NCBI RefSeq assembly: GCF_033115175.1
Contig: NC_084850.1
Span: 15,097,218 to 15,161,217 of the forward strand
Direction: 5' to 3'
DNA: 64,000 nucleotides
Origin: Lepus europaeus
Taxonomy: Eukaryota; Chordata; Mammalia; Lagomorpha; Leporidae
In this document: one piece after another, positions 11,602-22,188 of the stretch
Numbering within the stretch: the stretch's first letter is position 1
How the letters are laid out: every line of letters starts with the position of its first letter
Notes under the pieces: generated by a model
Database searches by the model: none
The model's input: only the letters and a program-made list of their open reading frames with translations
What the model was told of the DNA's origin: nothing
Made by a program: the position numbers and the translations under genes

Positions 11602-11932
11602 ATTTTTATAAAGATTTATTTATTTATTTGAAAGGTGGAGTTACAGAGAGGCAGAAGCAGAGAGAGAGAAGTCTTCAATCCTATGGTTCACTCCCCAAAT
11701 GGCCACAATGGCCAGAGTGGACCAGTCTGAAGCCACGATCCAGGAGCTTCTTCTGGGTCTCCCATGTGGGCCCAGGGGTCCAAGGACTTGGGCCATCTTC
11801 CACTGCTTTCCCAGGCCATAGCAGAGAGTTGGATCAGAAGTGGAGCCACTGGGACTCGAACCGGCACCCATATGGGATGCCGGCACTGCAGGTGGTTGCT
11901 TTTCCCACTATGACACAGCACCGGCACCATCA
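11602..11932 (-). mobile_element. C repeat, type A
   Basis: Target duplication ATAAGGTTT (11593-11601 and 11933-11941). Confidence 0.95.
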
Positions 11933-12089
11933 ATAAGGTTTTACAATGGGTTATTTTGTAGAGTTTGCCATGTTCATATCCTTTCATTTCAATTTTCAAA
12001 CAAAGCTACATGCAAAGTGTTGGATTGAATCATATGGAAATTGCTAACTTTGTATTTCAAAAAAGATAGAATATACTCTAGCTCATATA

Positions 12090-12235
12090 GCTGAAACTTA
12101 TCTTGTTACCATCATCCTCAATTCACAGATGAGGAAAATGAGACACATGAGGTGAAACAACTTTTTTATCCAGGGTCACAGGGCTACTAAAGTATCAGAG
12201 TAAGGATTTTAAATTACAAATTTTTCATTTCATGG
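12090..12235 (-). mobile_element. MIR SINE fragment
   Basis: CAATTCACAGATGAGGAAAATGAGACACATG and CAGGGTCACAGGGCTACTAAAG follow the antisense MIR core. Confidence 0.75.
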
Positions 12236-12254
12236 CTTCTACCAACTCTGACTT

Positions 12255-12400
12255 CATAAATTTATTGTTCACTCAACAAACACTGATTATATATTTAATA
12301 CATGCATAATCATGAATAAGATATGAATCTTGCCTTCTAGAAACTCACAGTATAGTATGGAAGACATATGTTAGAACAAAAAATAATGACCACTCAAGAT
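12255..12400 (-). mobile_element. L2 fragment
   Basis: TTCACTCAACAAACACTGATTATAT followed by CTTGCCTTCTAGAAACTCACAGT fits the antisense L2 end. Confidence 0.55.
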
Positions 12401-12984
12401 TGTGAACAAAAGTCAATTATGGAGGGCAATTGTAGAGTTACTACAGAGAAAGAAAGATTGTCTTAATTCATGTCTTGTAAAAGCACAATGCAAAGTCAAA
12501 CAGGATTAAAGGAACATGTGTTTTATTAGAGGAAATATCTGTATGTGAGAAAATAAGAAGGGAGCCAGAAAATAGCTGACAGGGTCATTACACCATGATA
12601 CAAGTCTGATATGAAAGAAGAGAGGCAAACAACATTGAGTGTTAGCACCCTAGACTACCATAAGGGAGATTTGACAAAGTCTACTGAGAACTTCCCAAGT
12701 CAAGTCACCAATGCAGAAGAGCCAAGTATCCTAGCAACAATCTGCTTTAGCAAACCCTGTGGTCTAAATTATTGACTGAGAGAACTCCATGAAATTCATG
12801 GCCTTAAAGCAAACTTAGAGATGAATTTCAGCCAGGATCCTCGGTCTATTATGTTCCCTGTAGTTGAAAGTACTCCGGGTATAGTCCTAATTGTCACCAT
12901 AAGGGTTAAGTGCTAAGGAATGATTTTTGACATTAGGGATTTTTGACCTGGATTCTAAGATTAAAATCTCCTAGTGGTTAGAAA
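12401..12984. other. Unassigned intergenic sequence
   Basis: No gene or recognised repeat seen in this AT-rich stretch. Confidence 0.5.
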
Positions 12985-13465
12985 AAGTACAGGGAACTTA
13001 AAAATATTCATGGAAAATGGAATTAAAAGATAAGTTTATGGGGCTGGCATTGTGGTATAGCAAGTAAAGCTGCTGCCTGCAATGTTGGCATCCCATATGG
13101 GCAACAGTTGGAGTTCCAGCTGTTCCACTTCTGATCCAGTTCCCTGTTTATGTGCCTGGGAAAGCAGAGCAAGATGGTCCAAGTGCTTAGGCCCCTGCAC
13201 CAGGTGGGAGTTCCTGGCTCTTGGTGTTAGCCTAGTCCAGCCCCAGCCATTGTGGCCATTTGGGAGACTGAACCAGTGGATGAAGACCTCTCTCTAAGTC
13301 TCTTCCTCTCTCTCTCTGTAACTCTGACTTTCAAATAAATAAAATAAATCTTAAAAAAAGATAAGTTTATTAGGGTACAAACAACACTGAAATCCACACA
13401 GATTTTTCATGATAATGCAATATTTTCTAAGAACTTTTTGAAGTAGTTTTCTATGAGGAAAGAAA
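12985..13465 (+). mobile_element. Palindromic DNA-transposon MITE, copy 2, split by a C repeat
   Basis: Left end ACTTAAAAATATTCATGGAAAATGG and right end TTCTAAGAACTTTTTGAAGTAG are inverted versions of each other. It matches the reverse complement of 6055-6200. A C repeat sits in its middle. Confidence 0.5.
13040..13356 (+). mobile_element. C repeat, type A
   Basis: Target duplication AAAAGATAAGTTTAT (13025-13039; right copy ends at 13370) within the MITE. Confidence 0.95.
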
Positions 13466-14960
13466 TTGAGCGCCATGTTGAATAGAATAAGCTAGCAATT
13501 ATAGAACTTTCAAAGCCTTACATCAACTGTGGGACTCAGTCTTCGAAGCTTTCAATAGCATTTTTCTTGTCCTAGCTGAGTCCCCAATATCTTACTGTTA
13601 TAATCTATCACTTATTAATAATGTTACAAAATAAAATATAACTAGATTATAATTGAATATTGCATTGCCCACTGTAATTCAGCTCCTCATTTAACACATG
13701 GGAAACTTTGTACATTAATATTCTGCCATTCCAGGCAGAGTATTTCTAAAAGATTTGTGAGTTCATTTACATGTTTATCTGCTCTTTTCTCCTTGGGAGT
13801 TGGACTTTCTTCCGCCTGATGATTAAAATGAATTGGATACTTTGAACTCATCCATCAGATTTGGAAATGATCGCTTAATTGACGAGGGTGTTTAACACTT
13901 AATTGAACATTTCTATTGTGAACTTCCATTTTTCTTAAGTACAGAAATAGCACAGCAGGATCATGGACAAGTAAAGTCTATCATACAAACATCTTCCCAT
14001 GGGTCTCTTGTTCTCTGCAATATCCCTGCTTTCTCTCAAACTGCTATGCACACAGGATATTTGAATATTCTATTTTCTTTGAATCTTTTAAAATTTAAAT
14101 ATACAGAAGCAATTTTATCTTTGGTATGTGTGGCTATTTAGAAATTTAATCTAATATTATAATAAGCTTTGATAATCTGAATGCTACCAGTTCATTGAGG
14201 TGGAGTATTTAGTGTTTTATTCCTATTCAAATGCCATATCAGATATTTATATTATATATTCCTTCATCTCCTCCTCTTCTTTCTTCCAAGTTACCATCTC
14301 TTAGCTGCCTAAAAGTTATATTAATGCATAGATCCAGCCCAAAATAGAGAAAATAATTTCTTTTATTGTGAAATCCTTTCAACCAAGAAATACAATTCTC
14401 TATATCCTTATTAGAAAGTTATAACCTTCATTCATTTAAATTCTTTCCAGAATTTGGGCCAACCAAAAAGCATTCATATTTTTTCCAATTTGTGCCAACT
14501 AAGAGGCATTGCATTTCTTCCAATTTTCAAATTAGTGTCTTAATGAAATTCTTTGTTAGGAGTTGCTAATATGCATATTAATTTAGTATCTATAATCAAA
14601 ATATTATTATTCCAGCTCTTCAAAAAAATACTATTTGAAGAATACAGTAAACTCACCGCTTGTCTCTCACAGTTCTATTCTGGCCGTCTATCTTTTTCCT
14701 TGTATAATCTCTTTATCTGGCTAGTCTTTTCCTCTTATTTCCAGAAATTATTTACCTAAGCAGGTATCAATGCATCAGGAAATTCTTATTTAATTCTCTG
14801 GGTCCTGCAAGAAGGAAAAGATACAAAGAGGGATTTACTGGACAAAACACCTCTGAGAGAAAATGGTGATGAAGAGAGAGAGGAGGCTAAGCAAGCTCTA
14901 GGTCAGAAATACAGATCTGATCCCTGAATAGAAGAGAAGGACGATTAGATAAGAAAAGTC
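13466..14960. other. Unique AT-rich intergenic sequence
   Basis: About 1.5 kb without a clear repeat or gene. The longest open frames are under 70 codons and have no recognisable content. Confidence 0.5.
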
Positions 14961-15290
14961 TTGGTACTGGTGTTGTGACACAGCAGGTAAAACTGCGGCT
15001 TGCTATGCTGGCATCCCATATGGGTGCCGGTTCGTGTCCCTGCTGCTCCATTTCTGAACCAGTTCTCCCTGATAATGGCCTGAGGAAAGTAGTGGAAGAT
15101 TGCCCAAGTGCCTGGGTCCCTGTCACCCATGTGGGAGATCTAGATGAAGTAACTGGCTCCTGGCTTAATTCTGGCCCAGCTTAGGCCATTCAGGCTATCT
15201 GGGGGAGTGAACTATCAGAAGGAAGATCTCTTTCTCTTTGTCTCTCCCTCTTTCTCTGTAACTCTGACTTTCAAATTAATAAATAAATAT
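14961..15290 (+). mobile_element. C repeat, type A
   Basis: B-box-like GGTTCGTGTCC at about 15030. The tail AATAAATAAAT runs into a purine microsatellite. Confidence 0.9.
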
Positions 15291-15373
15291 TGAAGAGAAG
15301 AGAAGGGAAGGGAAGGGAAGGGAAGGGAAGGGAAGGAAGGAAGGGAGGGAGGAAGGAAGGGAGGAAGGGAGGA
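15291..15373. repeat. (GGAAG)n / (GGAA)n purine microsatellite
   Basis: Grown from the C-repeat tail: GAAGAGAAGAG changes to GGAAG pentamers and then GGAA tetramers. Confidence 0.9.
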
Positions 15374-15890
15374 ATTTCTAAACTGTAGAGCAGTTCTAAG
15401 AAAATTTCACCAAGATCAACAGGAATTTCTTGAGCCAAAGTCACACTTTAGAGGTGACTTTAGAGGTATCTTTGGGAAGTGAACCAGTTTGAGTATATTT
15501 AATGTGCTCAGACACTGGCTGGGAACAAGCCAAATGAAACTTGGCCTCATCCAAATGCAGTGGAGGATTTCAGGGCTCAGCAATGGAAATCATCATTTCA
15601 GAGTCAGGCTCCCTGAAGACAGAGCTCTGAGAGGACTTTGAAGGCTACCACTGTACTCTTATAAGAAAACAGAGGCTTGCATCTCAAACATAAAGCATAC
15701 TTCTCAATATAAGCACACAAATGGGAAATAAAGTTCAATTTATGGCAGAGGTAACTTGCCCATGCCAGAACTCACTGATTGGTTCAGATCATACTTTAGA
15801 AATGCAATTAAGCAAGTGTCCTTTGGCTTACAGAGATAGATTCAAATACCACATCCCCACTCCCTCTGAATTATTATTGTAAAAAATATT
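15374..15890. other. Unassigned intergenic sequence
   Basis: No gene or recognisable repeat seen. Confidence 0.5.
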
Positions 15891-16480
15891 TAACTAGAAC
15901 TAGAACAAGTTTTATATCTAATATTCACTCTTATGAAATGCAGGGGTAAGAGAACAAAATCATGAGGAAACCATAAGAAAAAAACCAGAAGGTAGAACAT
16001 TCCACAGGACAACTGACCTAGTATTTAAAACAAGTCAATGTCATGGAGAAAAAATGGAGGAGGGGGGAGCAGGAGAAACAGGACTGTTCTAGATTAGAAG
16101 AAACTTTAGAGCTATAACCATCAAAAAGTCCTCGATTGGAATCTGGTTTGAATAAATGAATGGTAAAAAAAAAAACATTTTTGGTACATTCAGAGAATCT
16201 TAAATGCAGACTGTGTGTTTAAAGGATATGAGGGAATAATTGTTAATTTTGTTATGTGTGATAATAGTACTTTAGCTATATGGGAGGAATGGTTTTTTGT
16301 TAATGATGCATAAAGAAATTATGTAAGGGTAAAATATGATATCCATAAATTATTTTTAAGAATTTCAAAAATAGATGAAATACAATAAATTCTTATAATT
16401 GTTAAATCAAGATTGGTACTTATTCTATTCTTCCTTGTGTGTATTAAATTTTTCACAATAAAAATATGTTGAAATAAAAA
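15891..16480 (+). mobile_element. Old L1M 3'UTR fragment
   Basis: CCTCGATTGGAATCTGG, a short A-run, then ATTTTGTTATGTGTGATAATAGTACTTTAGCTATATG and GATGCATAAAGAAATTATG follow the 3'UTR layout of old L1M elements. Confidence 0.55.
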
Positions 16481-16689
16481 CTTTTTCAGGCATACAAAAA
16501 CTGAAGGAATTCATTACCAGCAGAACCGCAATGAAGGAAATGTTAAAGAAAATCTTTCAGGCAGAAAGAAAATGTTACCAGATGGATATCTGAATATACA
16601 GAAGAGAGTGAAGAACACCTGAAATTGCAGCTATGTGAACAAATACATACTTTAAACTTATTTTTAAGATAATTTTAAAAAATTGAGTC

Positions 16690-17023
16690 ATGGGGCTGGC
16701 GCTGTGGCATAGCGGGTGAGGCCGCTGCCTGCAGTGCTGGCATCCCATATGGACTCCAGTTCAAGTCCCAGCTGCTCCACGTCTGATCCAGCTCTATACT
16801 ATGGCCTGAGAAAGTAGCGGAGGATGGCCCAGGTGCTTGGGTCCCTGCACCCACGTGGGAGACCTGGGGAAGCTCCTGGCTCCTGGCTTCAGATCGGCAC
16901 AGCTCCCACTGTTATGGCCATTTGGGAAGTGACCAGCGGATGGAGGACCTCTTTCTCTCTCTCTGCCTCTCCTTCTCTCTCTGTGTAACTCTGACTTTCA
17001 AAGAAATAAATAAATCTTTTTTT
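16690..17023 (+). mobile_element. C repeat, type A
   Basis: Near-consensus head GGGGCTGGCGCTGTGGC. Target duplication AAAAAATTGAGTC (16677-16689 and 17024-17036). Confidence 0.95.
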
Positions 17024-17247
17024 AAAAAATTGAGTCTTTTACTTTTGGACTTGGATGAGATTAAATATGGCTTTTGGCAGGTTAAAAAATTTAAAATTTG
17101 AACAATTATAAATGTATAATTACCAATTAAAATATGGATTCCCTCTCTTCTTGAAGACTTGGAAGCTCTGGCAGTCTGGTCCTCACAGACTTCGTGGCAA
17201 CAACTCTCTTGGATTGAGTGAATGTTGGCCTGGATTAGATCCCATTT

Positions 17248-17565
17248 TTTTAAATATTATTTTTTAAATTTATTTGAGAGGCAGAGAGAGAGAAAGAAAG
17301 ACTGACAGAAAGATCTTCCGATTTGGGAAGTTGGCCTGCAATGCCTAGTGCCAGGCCAGGCCAAAGGTAGGGGACAGGAACTCCTTCAGGGTCTCTCATG
17401 TGGGTGGCAAAAACCCAAGTACTTGAGCCATCATCTGCTACCTCCTAGGATGTGCATTAACTGGAAGCAGATTGGGAGCAGGGCTAGGGCACAAATACAG
17501 TCACTCCAACGTGTGATATGAGCATCTCAAGCTGGGTCTTAACCACTACACCAAACACCCACCAC
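17248..17565 (-). mobile_element. C repeat, older subtype
   Basis: Contains the old-subtype words GGGTCTCTCATGTGGGTGG and CATCATCTGCTACCTCC. The younger repeat at 17579 sits at its end. Confidence 0.85.
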
Positions 17566-17578
17566 ATGGATCACTTTT

Positions 17579-17914
17579 ATTTATTTATTTATTTATTTTT
17601 TTGACAGGCAGAGTGGACAGTGAGAGAGAGACAGAGAAAAAGGTCTTCCTTTGCCGTTGGTTCATCCTCTAATGGCTGCCGTGGCCTGCGCACCGTGCTG
17701 ATCCAAAGGCAGGAGCCAGGTGCTTATCCTGGTCTCCCATGGGGTGCAGGGCCTAAGTACTAGGGCCATCCTCCTCTGCACTCCCTGGCCACAGCAGAGA
17801 GCTGGACTGGAAGAGGGGCAACCGGGACAGAATCCGGCGCCCCGACCGGGACTAGAACCCAGTGTGCCAGTGCCGCAAGGCGGAGGATTAGCCTAGTGAG
17901 CCACAGCGCCGGCC
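17579..17914 (-). mobile_element. C repeat, type B
   Basis: Target duplication ATGGATCACTTTT (17566-17578 and 17915-17927). Confidence 0.95.
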
Positions 17915-17927
17915 ATGGATCACTTTT

Positions 17928-18244
17928 TGTAAGGAGGTAAACCAGAACAATGGGATTGGCATTTGCCATGGTAGTTGAAGAGAATGACAGCTTAATGGTT
18001 AAGGTGCAAATCAGATCAAAGACAATAGATCAACAGTCTAAAACAAAAACAAAACAGAGAGCACCAGATCCATTATATTGCAAGTTAAGGGCAAATCTGT
18101 TTGACTCCAAGCTTCTGAACTATCATAGCTTCCAATGGCACAAGCTCCTCAAAGAAAATAAGTTTCTTGCATTTTTTCTAGGAGTTGTTTGCCAGCACTA
18201 ACTGTTTATCATGATTTATTAGGGTTTGCAAGAGATATGGCTTT
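17928..18244. other. Unassigned intergenic sequence
   Basis: An 83-codon open frame (17950-18201) has no recognisable family; nothing else seen. Confidence 0.5.
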
Positions 18245-18256
18245 AAGATTTTTTTT

Positions 18257-18591
18257 TTTTTTTTTGACAGGCAGAGTGGACAGTGAGAGAGAGAGACAGA
18301 GAGAAAGGTCTTCCTTTGCCGTTGGTTCACCCTCCAATGGCCGCCGCGGTAGCGCGCTGCGGCCGGCGCACCGCGCTGTTCCGATGGCAGGAGCCAGGTG
18401 CTTCTCCTGGTCTCCCATGGGGTGCAGAGCCCAAACACTTGGGCCAACCTCCACTGCACTCCCTGGCCACAGCAGAGAGCTGGCCTGGAAGAGGGGCAAC
18501 CGGGACAGGATCGGTGCCCCGACCGGGACTAGAACCCGGTGTGCCGGCGCCGCAAGGCGGAGGATTAGCCTGTTGAGCCACGGCGCCGGCC
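18257..18591 (-). mobile_element. C repeat, type B, CpG-rich
   Basis: Target duplication AAGATTTTTTTT (18245-18256 and 18592-18603). Among the most CpG-rich copies here, so probably young. Confidence 0.95.
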
Positions 18592-18603
18592 AAGATTTTT
18601 TTT

Positions 18604-19144
18604 CTTTTAATAAATATCCCAGAGTTGGGACAAGTGGTATACCTTCACTGGAAAATGGTTACAGTTTTTGTTAAAGTGCATATTAGTACTTTCAGAATCG
18701 GGTAGGTCACTTTAAAAAAGTCACACTGGAATATTTTTAAGGTGGAAAAGGTACTTGGGACAATAAATTTTCCCTCTCTTTCTCAAATTTGAAAATTTGC
18801 TCCATGGTGCAATAGTCATAAAAACTGAGGATTTCTAATGTCCAGGTTAGAGAGAATATTTTTATCATCTTTGAGAGTGAATACTCAAAAATTTTTTTTC
18901 TGGTACCAGTCTCTTTACATATGTGAGTTATATTAGATGAAAATAATCACAGGGATGGTTATCATCTCCAGAGTCTTGTACTTGGTCCTCTTGCTGTCTC
19001 ATTCCACTGCTCACCAATCTTATCATAACTAAATATAGTTATGTGGCTTAAAGTTTTTCTTAAACCCTGAATTATATAACTGCATATATAAAGTGGAGTA
19101 AAGAATATTGTATACCTTACCAAGATAAATCTTAAAACTAAGGA
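18604..19144. other. Unassigned intergenic sequence
   Basis: No gene or clear repeat. Directly left of the L1 5' end. Confidence 0.5.
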
Positions 19145-20500
19145 AAGATTGGATTAAGATGGTGGGGTAGGGAGGGAGTTTGCTGCTCTAGTCTAGGAGG
19201 AGTTAATTTTTAAAAAGTGGGAAGAGTGTAGTCTCAGGGAAGAATTAGGGAGAAAGCAGCAGAGGAAACTCTACACAAATTGGAGGGACATAGTAGACCT
19301 CTGTAGAGGGCATGGGCATGCACAACTCAGGACCCCAGCAGCTGAGAGCCTCCACACCAGCATTGGAGCGAGGTGAGACCAGACTCAGCAGCTCAAGCCA
19401 CTGATGAAAAAGCTGCAAGAAGAACCTAGAGGGAATCCAGCTTAGAGCCCCATGGGTTTGGGCTCCTCCCAAACTAGAGGAGAAAAAACAAAGTGGGGGC
19501 ACATTTATCTCTCCCCAGTCACCCTGCAATGGCATCCTGTAACAATCTGACAGAGGGCAGGTGCCATTTTAGACATACATAACAGCTGCGCTAGCTTGTG
19601 TCCATGCCCAGCAACCAGCCAAGTGGAGATTCCTGAGTCTGGTGGGGAGAACAGACAGGGGGCTGGGGGCTTGTGACTGTAGGAGGTTTGTGTGCTGGGA
19701 CTATGAAAACACTGAGGCTTCGTGGGAGGACTCAGCGTATGATGGGACTTTGAGCAGTCACTGTGGGAGGCTCCACATGCTCAGGGCTCCCTGGTTCCCT
19801 GGTGAGGGATAATGCTGGAGAATCTGAGTTTACACTGAGGACTACACAGATCCTTTGTGTAGTCCTGGTGGCAGTGCAGACAAATAATATACCCACTCAG
19901 GCTAGCACTCAGGTACTGGTCTCCTTTGAGGAGAGGAGCTCAGCTGAGTCTATGCCAACAGACAAGAACAAACCTCCCCTCTGATAATAAAAAAGAGATT
20001 TATCATGCCAAAGCTGGGTGTGTCACCTCAGACACACCCTTCACCCTGGAGAACTGAACAGAACTCCCTGGCCACACCTACCACACACCTCTAGGTATTC
20101 ATTGAAAGCAGATACTACACTAATTTACAGAGGCATAGTACAAAGATAAAAGCTGCCACAGCCAAAAAAAAAGGGAAGAAACCACCAAGTATCCCCACAA
20201 ATTCCGAATAACAAATGCATCAATTCAAGAAACAAGAATAAGGAAGACAACATGATGCCCTCAAAAGAACACAGCTCTTCAATACTAGATTGTGAAGATG
20301 ATGAGATTGAAGAAATGCCAGAAATGGAATTCAAAAAACTGATCATAGGATTACTTAGAAGTAATCAGAAGCAAATGCACGAACTAATGAAATCTGTACA
20401 TGACATGAAAGAAATTTTCCCCCACGAAATTGAGATTTTAAAGAGAAATCAAAATGAAATCTTAGAAATAAAGAATTCAGTAGAACAAATAGAAGTAGAG
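19145..20500 (+). mobile_element. Lagomorph L1: 5'UTR and start of ORF1
   Basis: About 1.1 kb of GC-richer leader precedes ORF1. An open stretch from about 20252 encodes a Lys/Glu-rich start of ORF1p (EEMPEMEFKKLI..., then a coiled-coil-like QKQMHELMKSVHDMKEIF). It ends abruptly at 20500, where unrelated sequence begins after about 83 codons. ORF1p is the L1 RNA-binding chaperone. This copy cannot make it. The element continues at 22189. Confidence 0.75.
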
Positions 20501-21889
20501 TGATAAAATGTTTTTATAGGTTTGTGCTTGAGTTTGCTGGTCAAACAAGCTATACCATATTAGATATTTAGGAGATGTTTCCAAATACATGTATTCTTAA
20601 AATTTATAGAAGGCATTGGACCTTCTGGTAAATGTTTTCATAAGTTGTTATTTAATGGTTGAAATTGCTTGCTAAGTTTTAATTTGATATTGTTATTGTC
20701 AGTAATCGATCAGGGAAGCCTGACTTGTTCCCTCATTTCTCTATTCTCTTCTAGATGGGAAACTGACTCTATAGTGAAGTACTCCCCAGGATGTGCAGTT
20801 TGATTTTTAGATCTTATAAAGGATGGCTAACTTTTTCTGGAACAATAGCATAGCCAAAAGGAGAGCTTAAATTACAATTTCACAGCTAAATTTACTTCAT
20901 CATGGACACAGAAAACAGGTAAAACCTTCCTTTCAGATCAAAGGGAGAAAAAGCTTTAAAGTGAGGACATAGATTTCTTCATGGCCATTGTCTATCTTAC
21001 AGAAAAATCACTATCAGAACATGCCTGTGACTATAGACTTCTAGTTTAGGCCACCAAAGATTAGAAATGGGACTTAAGCACCCCCTTGACTTGCATCATC
21101 TGGTCTGCTTTAACAAAAACTAGGAAGAAGAGAAAGCTAGGCATAAGAAGCAATGTAAAGACAGGTGGCAGGCCAATTAATGGACATTTTGCACAGTGAT
21201 CTGCCATCAAGGAGACTCAATAGGCCAGTCTACTGCATTGGTTTATATGGAAAGCCAGGGATTCAGCAGAAGTCAGCTTATGAAGAGCCCTCGCAGCTCT
21301 GCCAGCCAAGAGTTGGGTCACTGGAAATGGAACTGCCCTGTAGTCTAAGGACTTCAGGTCAGAGCTACAGATCTTGTTGGCTCTAAACTGAAAAGCCCTT
21401 CACTCAGCACAGCTTCCAAAGTAAACACCACTGCTGAGGAGACAGCCAAGTAGGGTCAGCAACATTGTAGGCAGAACTGTGAATTTCCTGTTAGAGATGC
21501 CTTTACCTGGCCAGCTATCGTCCCAGGCCAGCTAAGTAATAGAAGTTAACAGGATGCCTTCCACAAGGTTAACACCTCCTTTACAATGTACCCCATGTGA
21601 AGAGATAGATAGGTCTGGGCCTCATAACTGGCAAGGCCTCAAAGCCCACCTAATTATTGTCAGGCCCCTTCTGTCAGTTTCTGTTTGCATCTCATTTAGG
21701 AAACTTATTCGTGGCTTAGACAGCAGCTTCTTAGGTCCTCCAATAATGACTCTGTCCTTTGTTCTACACCCAGTCTAGCCCACATGGGGCTCTAAAGACA
21801 GATCGTCACCCCTCCACCCGTCCTGGACTTTTGGGGCTGATGTAGTCCCATACAGCACTTGCTTTATAAAAAACAAAAGGGGGGGGGAA
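20501..21889 (+). mobile_element. LTR-retrotransposon internal remnant ending in a polypurine tract
   Basis: This 1.39-kb block is unlike L1. It ends in an A/G run (21869-21889, AAAACAAAAGGGGGGGGGAA) placed exactly as a polypurine tract before an LTR starting TGT. No gag, protease, polymerase or envelope reading frame survives; the longest frames are about 70 codons and unrecognised. No matching 5' LTR is present at the left edge. It is probably a non-autonomous or heavily deleted endogenous retrovirus-like element; the family is not determined. Confidence 0.55.
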
Positions 21890-22188
21890 TGTCAGTGAAA
21901 TGTCTCAGTCTTATCTGTGGCATGATCCACGTTCCTGGACACCATCCTAGGATCTAGCCCCAATTGCCATCGCTGGAAGCCAGGTGACCAGATGGCCAAC
22001 CACAGATATTAGCTCTACCCCAATCCTAATGGGATTCACTACTCCTGCTTCACTGCCCACTCCCTGGCAAAAGAATAATAGGACCTACTTCTTAGACATG
22101 TATCCTCTTTTTCCTTCTTCACCACTTCCCTCTGATCTGTCGGATTTCCCCCATCAATAAATCCTTTCCCTTAAAAAAAAACCCTACA
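21890..22188 (+). mobile_element. 3' LTR (solo side) of the element inserted in L1
   Basis: The LTR starts TGTCAG and ends CTACA, giving TGT...ACA termini over 299 bp directly after the polypurine tract. AATAAA lies at 22156-22161, 27 bp from the end, as expected for the U3-R border. L1 ORF2 sequence follows at 22189. There is no partner LTR upstream. Confidence 0.6.

Noticed and set aside
18189..18674. 161-codon plus-strand ORF and many 60-145-codon ORFs of similar composition
   Set aside because: They lie in C repeats; the same peptide themes recur at every copy because the SINE itself has open frames.
20252..20503. Glu/Lys-rich 83-codon ORF as a host gene
   Set aside because: Start of L1 ORF1, cut by the LTR element.
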